This document shows, in pieces, positions 1 to 7,526 of a stretch of 64,000 bases of DNA. A model generated the notes under the pieces. That model worked only from the letters and a program-made list of their open reading frames with translations, had not been told where the DNA came from and searched no databases. The position numbers and the translations under genes are program-made. Source of the DNA: Planctomyces sp. SH-PL62 (lineage in GTDB: Bacteria; Planctomycetota; Planctomycetia; Isosphaerales; Isosphaeraceae); NCBI RefSeq assembly GCF_001610895.1, contig NZ_CP011273.1, positions 2,790,001 through 2,854,000 on the forward strand. The letters run 5' to 3'. The stretch's first letter is position 1, and each line of letters opens with the position of its first letter.

Positions 1-257
1 CGGCCCAGATGCGCAAGGTCGAGCTGTCGGAGATCGTCCGCGACGCCTTGCAGGTCCTCAACGAGGACCAGAAGATGGCCGTGCTCCTGAACAAGTTCGA
101 GGAGATGAGCTACGCCGAGATCGCCCAGGTGATGAACCGCTCGCCGGCCGCGGTCAAGTCGCTCCTCGCCCGCGCCCGCAACGAGCTTCGCGAGCGGCTG
201 GAGCCCTACCTGGAGCTGGACGCCCCCGCCCCCGCGCCTCGGACGACGGGGGGCTGA
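1..257 (+). CDS. RNA polymerase sigma factor, C-terminal fragment (cut by window edge)
   Basis: Only the last 80 or so residues are inside the window; the reading frame is open to the left edge, so the gene begins outside. What is visible is a sigma-70 region 4 helix-turn-helix: a conserved start near LSEIVRDAL, then LNEDQKMAVLLNKFEEMSY, AEIAQVM and AAVKSLLARARNEL, which is the -35 recognition fold of ECF-type sigma factors. A short acidic, proline-rich tail follows. The stop codon lies one base before the GTG of the ComF-like gene, so the two are probably co-transcribed. The sigma subfamily cannot be told without region 2. Confidence 0.85.
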   Translation, partial: AQMRKVELSEIVRDALQVLNEDQKMAVLLNKFEEMSYAEIAQVMNRSPAAVKSLLARARNELRERLEPYLELDAPAPAPRTTGG

Positions 258-258
258 C

Positions 259-1011
259 GTGGCCGCGATCGCCGCCGCCTGCCGCGCCGTCGGCCGGGCG
301 CTGGGGGACCTCGTCTTCCCCTGGCATTGCCTGCTCTGCGAGTCGGCCGGGCCCGGCCTCGCCGCCCCGTTCTGCGACTCCTGCCGCGCCGGGCTGCTGG
401 AGCGGGCCGGGGCCTACCGGGCCGCCTCCTGCCCGCGTTGCGCCTCGCCGGTCGGCCCGTTCGCCGACCTGAAGGGGGGCTGCTCGGCCTGCCGTCGCCG
501 CCCCCTGGGGTTCGACGCCGCCCTCGCCCTGGGGCCCCACGAAGCCCCCTGGCGCGACTTCGTGCTGGGGCTGAAGCGGGAGCGCGGGGCGTTCCTGGCG
601 CCCTCCCTGGCGTCGCTCCTGGTCGAGGCCCGCCGCGACGCCCTCGGCGCGATCCCCGCCGACGCCCTGGTCGCGCCGATCCCCCAGCACTGGCTCCGGC
701 GGCTGAGTCGGCGGTACAATCAGGCCGAGGTCCTGGCCCGATCGCTGGCCGAGGCGACGGGCCGCGAGGCCCGCGACGCCCTGCGGCGGGTCAAGCCCAC
801 GCCCCACCTCGTCGGCCGGGGCCGGCAGGCCCGGGCCCTGGCGCTGCGGGGGGCGTTCGTCGTCCGGCGCGGCGTCGACCTGAAGGGCCGCACCGTCCTG
901 CTCGTCGACGACGTGTTGACCACCGGCGCCACCCTGGGCTCGGCCGCCCGCGCCCTGAAACGGGCCGGCGCCCGCCGCGTCGTCGCCGTCGTCGTCTCCC
1001 GCGAATCCTGA
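259..1011 (+). CDS. ComF-family double-zinc-ribbon phosphoribosyltransferase-like protein
   Basis: This 250-residue protein has the ComF layout. The N-terminal third carries four cysteine pairs (CLLC, CDSC, CPRC, CSAC) expected to bind zinc. The C-terminal part is a type I phosphoribosyltransferase fold with the PRPP loop VLLVDDVLTTGAT near residues 212-224. ComF proteins are needed for DNA uptake in competent bacteria; the reaction, if any, is not settled. GTG is chosen as start because it directly follows the upstream stop and gives the full zinc-ribbon. No other competence gene is visible nearby, so a role in transformation is only family-based. Confidence 0.85.
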   Translation: MAAIAAACRAVGRALGDLVFPWHCLLCESAGPGLAAPFCDSCRAGLLERAGAYRAASCPRCASPVGPFADLKGGCSACRRRPLGFDAALALGPHEAPWRDFVLGLKRERGAFLAPSLASLLVEARRDALGAIPADALVAPIPQHWLRRLSRRYNQAEVLARSLAEATGREARDALRRVKPTPHLVGRGRQARALALRGAFVVRRGVDLKGRTVLLVDDVLTTGATLGSAARALKRAGARRVVAVVVSRES

Positions 1012-1044
1012 CCCCGCCCCCCCTTCGACCCGAGCCCAGCCGCC

Positions 1045-1995
1045 ATGAGCCCGTCCCCGACGCCCCTCGACCGCATCCGAATCGGAACCCGAGGCAGCCG
1101 CCTGGCGCGCTGGCAGGCCGAATGGGTGGCCGCCACCCTCCGCGACCGTCGCCCCGGCCTGGCCGTCGAGCTGGTCGAGATCAAGACCCACGGCGACCGC
1201 GACCGCAACTCCCCCCTCTCGGCCATCGGCGGCACCGGCCTGTTCACCAAGGAGATCCAGCGCGCCCTGCTCGACGGCACGGCCGACGTCGCCGTCCACA
1301 GCCTCAAGGACCTCCCCACGCAGGGCCCCGACGATCTGGTCCTGGCCGCCGTGCCGGGCCGCGAGGACGTGGCCGACGCCCTGATCGCGCCGACGCACAA
1401 GACGCTGGAGGCGCTCCCCGCCGGAGCGAAGGTCGGCACCGGCTCGATCCGGCGCCGCGCCCAGATCCTCCACGCCCGGCCCGACCTGGCCGTCTCGTCC
1501 GTGCGGGGCAACGTCGAGACCCGGCTCAACCTGGCGCTCGACGGCGAACTCGACGCCGTGATCCTGGCCTGGGCGGGCCTGCACCGGCTGGGCCTGCACG
1601 ATCGCGTGACCCAGCGGCTGGAGCCCCCCGCGATCCTCCCCGCCGTGGGGCAGGGGGCCCTGGGGATCGAATGCCGCCGCGACGACGCCGCGACCCGCGA
1701 GCTGCTGGGCCTCCTCGACGACCCCGACGCCCACCGCGCCGTCGTCGCCGAGCGCCGGACCCTCGCCGAGCTGGAAGGGGGCTGCATGATCCCGATGGCC
1801 GCCTGGGGCCGGACCTCGGCCGACGGCGCCCTGCTCCTCGACGCCGCCGTCTTCGACCCCGACGGCCGCACCTGCCTCGTCGCCTCCCTGGCGGGCCCCG
1901 CCGACGACCCCGACGCCCTCGGCCTCCGCGTCGCCCAGGCCCTCCGCGACCAGGGCGCCGACGCCATCCTCGACGCCTTCCGCCGGTCCCGCTGA
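1045..1995 (+). CDS. hemC: Porphobilinogen deaminase (hydroxymethylbilane synthase)
   Basis: The 316-residue product matches HemC throughout. It polymerises four porphobilinogen molecules into hydroxymethylbilane in cytoplasmic tetrapyrrole synthesis. Visible signatures are RIGTRGSRLARWQAEWV at the start, LFTKEIQRALLDG and DVAVHSLKDLPT, GTGSIRRRAQIL, and the cofactor loop LEGGCMIPMAAW, where Cys247 would carry the dipyrromethane primer. Length is normal. It lies 33 bp after the ComF-like gene on the same strand. A partial second copy of its 3' end sits about 710 bp downstream (see 2621-2696). Confidence 0.97.
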   Translation: MSPSPTPLDRIRIGTRGSRLARWQAEWVAATLRDRRPGLAVELVEIKTHGDRDRNSPLSAIGGTGLFTKEIQRALLDGTADVAVHSLKDLPTQGPDDLVLAAVPGREDVADALIAPTHKTLEALPAGAKVGTGSIRRRAQILHARPDLAVSSVRGNVETRLNLALDGELDAVILAWAGLHRLGLHDRVTQRLEPPAILPAVGQGALGIECRRDDAATRELLGLLDDPDAHRAVVAERRTLAELEGGCMIPMAAWGRTSADGALLLDAAVFDPDGRTCLVASLAGPADDPDALGLRVAQALRDQGADAILDAFRRSR

Positions 1996-2038
1996 GCCGT
2001 CCCCCGGCATCCCGGGTCCCCCCGGCGCGGATCTCGGT

Positions 2039-2044
2039 TACAAT
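2039..2044 (+). promoter_or_regulatory. Candidate -10 element (TACAAT) for a leaderless transcript
   Basis: TACAAT matches the sigma-70 -10 consensus at five of six positions and ends six bases before the ATG at 2051. Transcription would then begin at or next to the start codon. No convincing -35 is seen 17 bp upstream. The same arrangement recurs on the minus strand before the gene starting at 30907. Confidence 0.3.
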
Positions 2045-2050
2045 GGCGGG

Positions 2051-2623
2051 ATGGACGGACTTCTACTCAGACTGCAACCGACCGGCGACTCCTCGGCACC
2101 CGACGCCTCCTCGTTCTGGAAGCTCTTCAAGCCGATCCGCAGGAACCTCGACGGCCTGGCCTGGTGCTTCCTGAACCCACCCTGGTTGGGCGCTCCGGCG
2201 GATTTCGAAAAGGATCCTTCGGCGACGATGGCCTTCGACGGGGACGCCGAGACGAGCCTCCAGCTCTGGAGCCCCGGCAGCCTCTCCCGCTACGCCGACC
2301 GCTTCGCCGAGGAATTCATCGAGCTGTGGGGCGTCGACCCCGCTCGGCACGACCCGCCGAAAATCGCGGCCCTCTACAACGCGGCCCCCTGGAGCGAAGC
2401 CGACGACGTCATCCGGCGGCATGCGGCGGTCTGGCTGAAATACATCGACGAGACATGCTGGGAGATCTACGCGAGGGAGCGGGCCTTGCTGGACTTCCTG
2501 GCCCTGCAACTCCGCGGCAAGCCCTGGGTGGAGGTCCACCCGTCTCGCGCCGATGCGCGCGAGGAAGCCTTCCGCGCGGCCGGCCTCGCCGACTCGTGGG
2601 AGGCCCGCGGAGGGCGAGGCTGA
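2051..2623 (+). CDS. Protein of unknown function
   Basis: I do not recognise this 190-residue protein. It has no signal peptide and no clear membrane segment. It is rich in Trp and acidic residues, with a middle part (RYADRFAEEFIELWGVD) and a helical stretch (AAVWLKYIDETCWEIYAREA-like) that look like a folded soluble domain. The frame is well supported by GC3 bias. The gene sits between hemC and a partial copy of the hemC 3' end, so it may have arrived together with that duplication. Its stop codon overlaps the first bases of the hemC-like copy. Confidence 0.65.
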   Translation: MDGLLLRLQPTGDSSAPDASSFWKLFKPIRRNLDGLAWCFLNPPWLGAPADFEKDPSATMAFDGDAETSLQLWSPGSLSRYADRFAEEFIELWGVDPARHDPPKIAALYNAAPWSEADDVIRRHAAVWLKYIDETCWEIYARERALLDFLALQLRGKPWVEVHPSRADAREEAFRAAGLADSWEARGGRG

Positions 2624-2696
2624 CGCCCCCGGCCGTCGTATCGCCCAGGCCCTCCGCGACCTGGGTGCCGACACCTTCCGGGCGGGGAAGCCGTGA
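2621..2696 (+). repeat. Partial duplicate of the hemC 3' end
   Basis: Bases 2641-2660 are identical to 1931-1950 inside the end of hemC. Similarity continues on both sides (about 14 of 20 before, 12 of 15 after). Translated in the equivalent frame it reads DAPGRRIAQALRDLGADT and ends at a TGA, against DALGLRVAQALRDQGADA in HemC. This is a decayed direct repeat of the last codons of hemC, with the unknown gene 2051-2623 between the copies. Confidence 0.8.
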
Positions 2697-2737
2697 GGGC
2701 GAGTGATCCAGATCAGGTCTTGCGCGGAGACTCGGCC

Positions 2738-3055
2738 ATGAAAGCCTATCTCCTGATTTCGCTGGCGCTGTTGTTCATGGCCCTGGGCTTCTGTGTCATG
2801 GAAGCTGCCATGCATGTGTTTGTGGCCGAGGCGGTGGCGCGGGATTTGGCCGACGCGGTTGGCGTTAAGGAAGAGGTCCTTCGACCGAACCTCGCGGCCG
2901 TCCTGCACCGTGGTTGGCAGAGGCGGGCTATCATCCACAGTCTGCCCTGGCTCCTAAGCTCCGGGTGTTTCTTCTGGTTGTATTGGAAGTCCTTGACCGA
3001 AAGCCGGGACAGGCGCACCCCCCAGGCCCCCGGCGATCCGCCTTACGTAAGGTGA
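2738..3055 (+). CDS. Small two-helix membrane protein, unknown function
   Basis: A 105-residue protein beginning MKAYLLISLALLFMAL, which is a strong first membrane helix. A second hydrophobic segment, around HSLPWLLSSGCFFWLYW near residues 68-84, precedes a short charged tail. The hydrophilic middle (about 40 residues) would face one side of the membrane. An earlier in-frame start at 2693 would add 15 charged residues ahead of the membrane helix and is less likely. No family recognised. Confidence 0.6.
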   Translation: MKAYLLISLALLFMALGFCVMEAAMHVFVAEAVARDLADAVGVKEEVLRPNLAAVLHRGWQRRAIIHSLPWLLSSGCFFWLYWKSLTESRDRRTPQAPGDPPYVR

Positions 3056-3203
3056 TGGGCGGAGGCGAGAGGCGGCTGCATGCGCGGGTGAATCACCTTG
3101 GAACGCCCCGGTGGTTCGAGTAGAGTCGTATCCGTTCGTTTCGATTCGCATCGCGTCGGTTCGTCGCTTTTCCCCTCTTCGCACGAACGAAAGGACGCTC
3201 CGC

Positions 3204-4430
3204 ATGCTCGCTCGGTCCTCGCGCCTCGTCGTGATGTTCGGCCTGATCCTGTCCGTCGTGCTCGCCTCGGCCCGCGCCGAGACGAAGACGATCGCCCGCT
3301 GCGGCGAGGGGTTCCTGGAGGAAGTCGACGGCTACCGCGTCCTGCACGTGAAGGGGACGCCTTATGAGATGGGCTTCCAGCAGGGGGCCTTGCTCCGCGA
3401 GGACATCCGCGAGAACATCCACTACCTGTTCGAGGTGAAGGGCAAGGAGCTGAAGGTCGAGGTGGCGGGGCTGAACCTGCTGAACCCCAAGCGGGTCATC
3501 GCCGGAATCGTCGCCCAGCAGCGGAAGCACGTCCCGGCGCGGTTCTTCGAGGAGATGCAGGGGGTCGCCGACGGAGCGGGGCTGGACGTGCAGGACGTGG
3601 TCGTCGCCAACTTCATCCCCGAGCTGTTCCACTGCTCGGGCTTCGCCCTGGGCCGCTCGACGACCAAGGACGGCCGGGTCTACCACGGTCGAGTGCTCGA
3701 TTACGGCTGCGACTGGCGGCTCCAGGAGCACGCGATCCTGACCGTCGCCGAGCCGACCGGGCGGACGCCGTTCGTGAACGTCACCTACGCCGGGTTCGTC
3801 GGCTCGGTGACCGGCATGAACGCGGAGAAGGTCTCGATCGGCGAGATGGGGGGCAAGGGCCTGGGCAAATGGGACGGCGTGCCGATGTCGTTCCTGATGC
3901 GGATGGTGCTGGAGGACGCGAAGTCGCTCGACGACGCCGTGGCCGTCTTCCGGGACAACCCCCGGACCTGCGAATACTACTTCGTGGTCGCCGACGGCGA
4001 GACCGGCAAGGCGGTCGGCCTGGAGGCGTCGTGGGACGTCTTCAGCGTGATCGCGATGGGGGAATCGCACCCCAAGCTCCCCGAGGCGATCGCCGACGCC
4101 GTCGTCCTCTCGGCCGGCGACCGCTACACGGAGCTGGCCCGCCGCGTGAAGGAAGGCCGAGGGGGGTTCGCCGCCGACTCGGCGCGGAAGCTGATGGACC
4201 GCCCCGTGGCCATGAAGTCGAACCTGCACAACGTCCTGTTCGAGACCGACACCGGCCGGTTCTGGGTGGCGAACGCCGACAGGGACGGCAACCCGGCCGC
4301 CGAGCAGCCGTACCACGCCTTCGACCTGCCGAGCCTGCTGGCGAGCCGCCCCGACGAGTCGGCGGCGACCATCGCCCCCCCCCGGCGGGCCGCGCGGGCC
4401 GACGAGCCCGCGGCGGCGGCGGTGCGATGA
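3204..4430 (+). CDS. Exported C45-family (acyl-CoA:6-APA acyltransferase-like) hydrolase
   Basis: This 408-residue protein starts with a signal peptide (MLARSSRLVVMFGLILSVVLASARA). It then shows the C45/NTN-hydrolase pattern: GTPYEMGFQQGALL, a run ending in FHCSGFA where Cys144 is the expected nucleophile exposed by self-cleavage, GRVYHGRVLDYG, and the later VTYAGFVGSVTGMN and EMGGKG blocks. Family members hydrolyse amide bonds in small acylated molecules; the substrate here cannot be told. An upstream in-frame start at 3111 would place about 31 residues before the signal peptide and is rejected. The last codons overlap the next gene as ATGA, implying translational coupling. Confidence 0.85.
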   Translation: MLARSSRLVVMFGLILSVVLASARAETKTIARCGEGFLEEVDGYRVLHVKGTPYEMGFQQGALLREDIRENIHYLFEVKGKELKVEVAGLNLLNPKRVIAGIVAQQRKHVPARFFEEMQGVADGAGLDVQDVVVANFIPELFHCSGFALGRSTTKDGRVYHGRVLDYGCDWRLQEHAILTVAEPTGRTPFVNVTYAGFVGSVTGMNAEKVSIGEMGGKGLGKWDGVPMSFLMRMVLEDAKSLDDAVAVFRDNPRTCEYYFVVADGETGKAVGLEASWDVFSVIAMGESHPKLPEAIADAVVLSAGDRYTELARRVKEGRGGFAADSARKLMDRPVAMKSNLHNVLFETDTGRFWVANADRDGNPAAEQPYHAFDLPSLLASRPDESAATIAPPRRAARADEPAAAAVR

Positions 4431-4795
4431 CCCCCCGGGGCCAGCGCGACTACGGCGGCGTGCGGCTCTCGCGGCACGCCGTCGAGCGGTTCGTCGAGCG
4501 GTTCGGCGTCGAGGCCGACCGGGCCGAGGCCCGGCTCCGCGAGGCGCTCGGCCGCACCCGTCGGCTCGGCCGCAATCCGGCCAACGGCGCGATCGCGGTC
4601 CTCGCCTTGCACGAGGGCCGCACGCTCGTCGCCGTGCTCCAGGACGGGACCTGCCTGACCGTCCTGACCTGGAACCAGTTCGAACCCCGCCTCCCCGACT
4701 TCGGCCGCCCCAAGGTCCCCCGGAAGTGGGGACGCACCCTCGCCCGCCTGGCCGCGCCGGTCGACGAGCCGAAGCCCCGCCGCCCCCAGTCCTGA
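4427..4795 (+). CDS. Small protein of unknown function, coupled to the C45 hydrolase
   Basis: A 122-residue soluble protein whose ATG overlaps the TGA of the C45 hydrolase (ATGA at 4427-4430). It opens with RLSRHAVERFVERFG, followed by a basic helix, a beta-rich centre (AIAVLALHEGRTLVAVLQDG) and a basic proline tail. The H-A-x-x-R-x-x-E-R pattern with a following small beta sheet is reminiscent of compact RelE-like or DUF4258-like folds, but this is weak. The overlap argues it is a real gene made together with the hydrolase. Confidence 0.65.
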   Translation: MTPRGQRDYGGVRLSRHAVERFVERFGVEADRAEARLREALGRTRRLGRNPANGAIAVLALHEGRTLVAVLQDGTCLTVLTWNQFEPRLPDFGRPKVPRKWGRTLARLAAPVDEPKPRRPQS

Positions 4796-4931
4796 CGAGA
4801 TGAGACGAAACGAGGCCGGGCGGAGCGGAGCGGGGCGCGCGGCGAAAGGACCCGCCAGCCGCCTCCCCCCCGCGTCGGGGAGAGGCTCTCGGGGCCGACC
4901 ACGGCGTCGGCGGCTGGGGGGCATCTCGGGG

Positions 4932-5258
4932 TCAGTCGATCAGGCGTTCCTCGGCGGGCTTCTCATAGCCGAGGCTCTTGAGGACCTCGAGGACCTCGCT
5001 CCAGGTGGGGAACATCCGGCCGCTGCGCTGCTTGTAGGCGTTCATGGCGAGCATGAACTCCATCTCGGCCTCGGAGTAGTCGCGCTCGCAGGTGGTGGGG
5101 TCGACGAACCGTCGACGGCCGCTGCCGTGCCGGGCGAGGGCGGCGCGGCTGGCCTGCTCGCTGGCCTTCCGGTTCATCCATTCCGCCGGGTCGGCCTGGG
5201 GCGGGATCGTGGGCGACGGCGAGGGCGGGGCCGCGCTCTTCGTCTTCGCCTTCGGCAT
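4932..5258 (-). CDS. Conserved small planctomycete protein, unknown function
   Basis: A 108-residue protein. The first 30 residues are Lys/Pro/Ser-rich and probably disordered; the remainder has the compact block [20 protein letters not shown], then [20 protein letters not shown], ending in [10 protein letters not shown]. From memory, this C-terminal block is common in planctomycete genomes without a known function; the helix-rich pattern suggests a small protein- or DNA-binding domain. The start is the ATG at 5258. It is divergent from the kinase gene across a 403-bp gap. Confidence 0.75.
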   Translation of the reverse strand: MPKAKTKSAAPPSPSPTIPPQADPAEWMNRKASEQASRAALARHGSGRRRFVDPTTCERDYSEAEMEFMLAMNAYKQRSGRMFPTWSEVLEVLKSLGYEKPAEERLID

Positions 5259-5661
5259 GATGGGGGTCCTCGTCGTCCCGAGCGGGGCCGCCTGCAATCG
5301 TCCGGTCGCCTCGTACATCCTAGGTGCTCCTCGTGAATCCTTGCCGCGGCCTCGCCGCCGCGGGGGGGGACGTCGGCCGTCGCCGTGGCCTGCGATCACC
5401 GCCCGTCGCGTCGCGTGGCTTTCCGGCCTCGCGACGTGGCCCGCGGCCTTCACCCTGGAACCTACGACGCCGGGGGGGCGAAACCGGACGGCAGGACCGC
5501 TTTTTTCGGCGGAACCGCTGTTTCGGCCGTCTTCCGAACTTTTCCGAGAATCGGCGTCACGAGGAGGGAGGGGCTTCGTATCTAAGGGTTGGTGCATCGC
5601 CGATCCGACCCTGGGCCTCAAGGACGACCCATTTCCCCCACGCGCGGTCAGGACACGACTC
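5259..5661. other. Intergenic region between divergent genes
   Basis: A 403-bp stretch separating the small conserved gene (minus) from the kinase (plus). It should hold promoters for both. I see no convincing -35/-10 pair, hairpin or RNA gene. A purine-rich patch lies at about 5560-5575 but is too far from the kinase ATG to be its ribosome binding site. Open frames run through here only because of the high GC content. Confidence 0.5.
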
Positions 5662-7329
5662 ATGCCGGAACTCGACGCCGAGACCCTCGTGGGCCAACTG
5701 CCGCTCATCGGCCTGCTCTCCCGCGACCAGTTCTTCGAGGCCAAGGCCGAGGCCGAGGACGGCTCGCCCGAGGCGGTGCTGCGCGCCTGCCTTCGCAAGG
5801 GCTGGATCACCAGCTGGCAGGTGGAACGGCTGAAGAAGGGGGACGCCTCGCACTTCTTCTTCGGGCCGTACCGGGCGCTCTTCCACCTGGCCGAGGGGAC
5901 CTTCGCGCGGGTCTACCGGGGCGAGCACTCGCAGACCGGCGAGCCGGTGGCGATCAAGGTCCTCCGCGGGCGGTTCGCCTCGCTCCCCGACGCGGTGGCG
6001 TCGTTCCATAAAGAGGCCGAGGCCGGCATGCGGCTGAAGCACGAAAACATCGTGCACATCCTGGATTCCGGCCGCCAGGAAGACAAACATTACATGGCGA
6101 TGGAGTACGTCGAGGGGATGAACCTCCGCGAACTGCTCCGGCTCCGCACCCGGTTCAAGGGGGACGAGGCCCTGCCGCTGATGATCGGCCTGGCCGAGGG
6201 CCTGAAGTACTCGCATGGGCAGGGGGTCACCCACCGGGACATCAAGGCGACGAACATCCTGATCGCCAATTCGGGCGTCGCCAAGCTCGTCGACTTCGGC
6301 CTGGCGACGATCCAGGCCGACGACTCCCAGGCGATGAAGAGCCAGCGCACCGTCGACTATTCGGCCCTGGAGCGCTCCTGCGGAAGTCCCAAGGGGGACC
6401 CCCGGTCCGACATCTTCTTCCTCGGCTGCGTCTTCTATTACATGCTCACCGGCCAGGTCGCCCTCCAGGACTCCGAGAGCAAGGACCCGCTCAAGAAGAT
6501 GCTCAAGCGCTCGTTCGGCGGCATCCGCCCCCTGGGCGAGCACCCCTACGCGCCCGACGCGGGGCTCAGCCGGATCATCGAGAAGATGATGCGGATGGAC
6601 CTGAAGGCCCGCTACCAGACGATGGCCGAGGTCGCCGCCGACCTGGAGGCCTATCGGGAGGCCCGTCGGTCCGGGGCCGCGCCGGGGGGCCCGAAGTCCG
6701 ACCACGAGCTGGACGTCGACCTGGAGCTGGGAAGCTCGATCTTCCAGAACCCGTTCCTCACCAACGACCCGGACTCCCCCCCGGTCTCGACGGCCGAGGA
6801 GGCCCTCGCGCTCGACCTGTCGACGTTCGAGACCCACGCCGGCTCGGGCGAGGCCGAGGACCTGGGCGCCCTGCTGGGGATCGCCCCGGACGAGGAGCCC
6901 GAAGCCGAGCCCGAGCCCAAGCCCGAGGCCCGTGCGGAGTCGGCCCCCGAGGCCCGGCCGACCCTCCTCTGCGTGGAGTCCCAGGTCGAGATCCAGGACG
7001 CCCTGCGGAAGAACCTGGCCCGCAGGGGCTACCGCGTCTTGCTGATGGCCGACCCCGAACGCGCCGCCGAGCGCTACCGCGAAGCCCCGACCACCGCCGT
7101 CGTCTTCGACCTCGACGGCCAGGGGCCCGGCGCCCTCCGCCACCTGGCCGACATGCGCGCCAAGGCCGAGGAAGACGGCGTCCCGTTCCGCGTCCTCGTC
7201 CTCCTGGGCCCTCGCCAGGGGGGCCTCCAGGCCAAGCTCCCCCCGGCCGACGAGCAGGTCGTCCTCTCCAAGCCCGTGAAGCTCAAGGACGTCCAGGAAG
7301 TCCTGGCCGCGCTGGCGCCGGTCGGCTGA
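5662..7329 (+). CDS. Serine/threonine protein kinase with C-terminal degenerate receiver-like domain
   Basis: The product is 555 residues. Residues 1-65 form a helical N-terminal region typical of planctomycete kinases ([11 protein letters not shown], then [14 protein letters not shown]). The kinase domain runs from about 67 to 330: glycine loop [13 protein letters not shown], Lys99 in [16 protein letters not shown] with catalytic Asp193, and DFG at 211-213. An acidic linker follows. From about 433 to 555 comes a receiver-like fold ([38 protein letters not shown]). There the acidic pair of a true receiver is replaced by Glu-Ser, so phosphotransfer is doubtful. There is no membrane segment, so the kinase is cytoplasmic. 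The start at 5662 is chosen because upstream codons look non-coding. Confidence 0.9.
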   Translation: MPELDAETLVGQLPLIGLLSRDQFFEAKAEAEDGSPEAVLRACLRKGWITSWQVERLKKGDASHFFFGPYRALFHLAEGTFARVYRGEHSQTGEPVAIKVLRGRFASLPDAVASFHKEAEAGMRLKHENIVHILDSGRQEDKHYMAMEYVEGMNLRELLRLRTRFKGDEALPLMIGLAEGLKYSHGQGVTHRDIKATNILIANSGVAKLVDFGLATIQADDSQAMKSQRTVDYSALERSCGSPKGDPRSDIFFLGCVFYYMLTGQVALQDSESKDPLKKMLKRSFGGIRPLGEHPYAPDAGLSRIIEKMMRMDLKARYQTMAEVAADLEAYREARRSGAAPGGPKSDHELDVDLELGSSIFQNPFLTNDPDSPPVSTAEEALALDLSTFETHAGSGEAEDLGALLGIAPDEEPEAEPEPKPEARAESAPEARPTLLCVESQVEIQDALRKNLARRGYRVLLMADPERAAERYREAPTTAVVFDLDGQGPGALRHLADMRAKAEEDGVPFRVLVLLGPRQGGLQAKLPPADEQVVLSKPVKLKDVQEVLAALAPVG

Positions 7330-7393
7330 GCCGGCCGTCGCGCCGGCGGGCGAGGAGGAGATCGCCGCCGGCCCTCGGGGGCGTCGCCGGCCG

Positions 7394-7422
7394 TTGACAG
7401 CCGGGGGCGGAGTCCCTATCGT
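7394..7422 (+). promoter_or_regulatory. Sigma-70-type promoter for gltX
   Basis: A perfect TTGACA at 7394-7399 is followed, after exactly 17 bp, by TATCGT at 7417-7422 (four of six -10 positions). It lies 105 bp upstream of the gltX ATG in a gap where such matches are rare given the GC content. This is the clearest housekeeping promoter in the window. Confidence 0.6.
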
Positions 7423-7526
7423 TAACCCGATTCGTTCGGGTCCAAGCCGTTCGAGCGATCGCCGGGGCCGAGGGGGCGCCGGGGCGGTCGCGTCGCCGTT
7501 TCGTCGCCTCCCATCGATCGAGAGCC

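Noticed and set aside
154-2010. A long minus-strand frame across the ComF-like and hemC genes
   Set aside because: It is a low-complexity Gly/Ala/Arg translation opposite two well-supported genes.
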